A DNA stretch of 64,000 bases from CAVXZE01 sp963766175 (GTDB lineage Bacteria; Myxococcota_A; UBA9160; UBA6930): positions 124,001 through 188,000 of the forward strand of contig CAVXZE010000012.1 of assembly GCA_963766175.1 (NCBI GenBank), written 5' to 3'. Under the pieces are notes generated by a model that did no database searches, had not been told where the DNA came from, and was given only the letters and a program-made list of their open reading frames with translations. The number at the start of each line of letters is the position of its first letter. Position 1 is the first letter of the stretch. Shown piece after piece: positions 63,435 to 64,000 of this stretch. The translations under genes were made by a program, and so were the position numbers.

Positions 63435-63743
63435 ATGTGCCCCAAGAAGTTCGACATATTGACCTCGGACAGCTACGCCGGGCCGGGCGACGCCGGTCGC
63501 ACCGGCTCCTGGCGCGTGCTGCGGCCGGTCATCGACTACACGAAGTGCACGCCAGCCAGAAAGGGCAAGCCCGCGTGCTTTTCCTGCTGGCTCTACTGCC
63601 CGGACAGCGTCGTCTCCAAGACCCTGAAGCCGGAGATCGATCTCGAGTACTGCAAGGGCTGCGGTATCTGCGCCGAGGAGTGTCCGACCAAAGCCATTAC
63701 CATGACTCCGGAGAGCAGCTTCGCAGACGGGGATGAGAGCTGA
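63435..63743 (+). CDS. 2-oxoacid:ferredoxin oxidoreductase, delta (ferredoxin) subunit
   Basis: A 102-residue 2[4Fe-4S] subunit, 5 bases after the gamma stop. The second cluster is standard (CKGCGICAEECP). In the first, the first Cys is separated from the next by nine residues instead of two (CTPARKGKPACFSCWLYCP), a feature of a branch of PorD subunits. It relays electrons from the thiamine-diphosphate centre to ferredoxin. Confidence 0.92.
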   Translation: MCPKKFDILTSDSYAGPGDAGRTGSWRVLRPVIDYTKCTPARKGKPACFSCWLYCPDSVVSKTLKPEIDLEYCKGCGICAEECPTKAITMTPESSFADGDES

Positions 63744-63744
63744 G

Positions 63745-64000
63745 ATGTTCGTCTTCGAATCCGGCAACGTAGCCGCCGCCACCGGGGTGAAGCTCGCCAG
63801 GGTCCAGGTGATCGCGGCCTATCCCATCACCCCTCAGACCCCGCTCACCGAGAAGCTCTCCGAGTACGTCGACGAGGGAGCCCTCGATGCAGAGTACGTG
63901 GCGGTGGAGAGCGAGCACAGCGCGCTGGCCGTCTGCATCGGCGCTACCAGCGCTGGGGTACGGGCCTTCACGGCGACCTCGGCAAACGGCCTGCTCTACA
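63745..64000 (+). CDS. 2-oxoacid:ferredoxin oxidoreductase, alpha subunit (5' part)
   Basis: The frame runs off the end of the window after 85 residues. FVFESGNVAAATGVKLARVQVIAAYPITPQTP gives the N-terminal PorA strand and the AYPITPQTP motif at the thiamine-diphosphate site; VAVESEHSALAVCIGATSAGVRAFTATSANG is the Glu-containing region. ATG 63745 or 63733 (in frame, 4 codons earlier and overlapping the delta stop) may be the start. Confidence 0.9.
   Translation, partial: MFVFESGNVAAATGVKLARVQVIAAYPITPQTPLTEKLSEYVDEGALDAEYVAVESEHSALAVCIGATSAGVRAFTATSANGLLY

Overview
The window is high-GC, gene-dense chromosomal DNA of a free-living, Gram-negative-type bacterium. Evidence for the cell type is a set of lipoproteins, a TatA translocase subunit, a PHA-type regulator (PhaR) and a MurE with the Asp-Asn-Pro-Arg motif of meso-diaminopimelate ligases. 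The mixture of an MJ0042 zinc-ribbon/DUF3426 protein, paired ArsA-like ATPases, a ParA-CBM48 fusion, a ferredoxin-dependent 2-oxoacid oxidoreductase and imuAB best fits the former Deltaproteobacteria (Myxococcota, Desulfobacterota or related uncultured lineages). That placement is inference. No phage, transposon, CRISPR array or tRNA gene was recognised; the window looks like core chromosome plus ordinary metabolic genes.

Layout. 1-4.5 kb: a truncated ATP-cone protein (probably 2-phosphoglycerate kinase), a MerR regulator with its own promoter, then a ParA-like ATPase fused to a glycogen-binding domain, two poorly known proteins, and an ECF sigma factor. 4.5-9.5 kb: an alpha/beta hydrolase, a DsbA-like lipoprotein, a phosphomannomutase/phosphoglucomutase, tatA, and a zinc-ribbon/DUF3426 membrane protein. 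9.6-13 kb: two ArsA/Get3-like ATPases, a helical basic-tailed protein and phaR in one co-oriented run. 13-16 kb: an acyltransferase and an NAD-epimerase on the minus strand, then a histone-deacetylase-family amidohydrolase.

16.3-34.1 kb is a complete division and cell wall (dcw) cluster: mraZ-rsmH-ftsL-ftsI-murE-murF-mraY-murD-ftsW-murG-murC-murB-ftsQ-ftsA-ftsZ, with no ddl. Most junctions overlap by 1-4 bases, so translation is probably coupled. It starts with a sigma-70-type promoter followed by three TGGG repeats at 10-bp spacing (the MraZ operator), and has a strongly structured mraZ-rsmH spacer. murG is split between two frames by an apparent one-base indel. FtsZ ends in two tandem copies of the conserved C-terminal peptide.

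34-46 kb: an enoyl-CoA hydratase, ndk, a PilZ protein, a quinone oxidoreductase, the RNase P RNA gene (absent from protein-only views) with its promoter, a carbamoyltransferase, an N-acetylglutamate-synthase-like enzyme, a primary-type sigma factor, thrH, a soluble kinase-like protein and a Gfo/Idh/MocA oxidoreductase. 46-54 kb: a PP2C-like phosphatase, an LhgO-like oxidase, a CaCA exchanger, a PfkB kinase, metF-purN, and the mutagenesis genes imuA-imuB behind a perfect palindrome. 54-64 kb: a divergent ExeA-like ATPase/LysM lipoprotein pair, an HxlR regulator divergent from a DsbA-fold isomerase, a collapsed SDR pseudogene, a molybdopterin oxidoreductase, an MFS transporter, an exported TrmO-fold protein, and the start of a 2-oxoacid:ferredoxin oxidoreductase operon (gamma, delta, partial alpha).

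I did not find a clearly new multi-gene system. The best leads are the FtsZ double tail peptide, the murG frame break, the ParA-CBM48 operon, the imuAB palindrome, the mraZ-rsmH structured spacer, the secreted TrmO-like protein and the ArsA pair with a split signature lysine.
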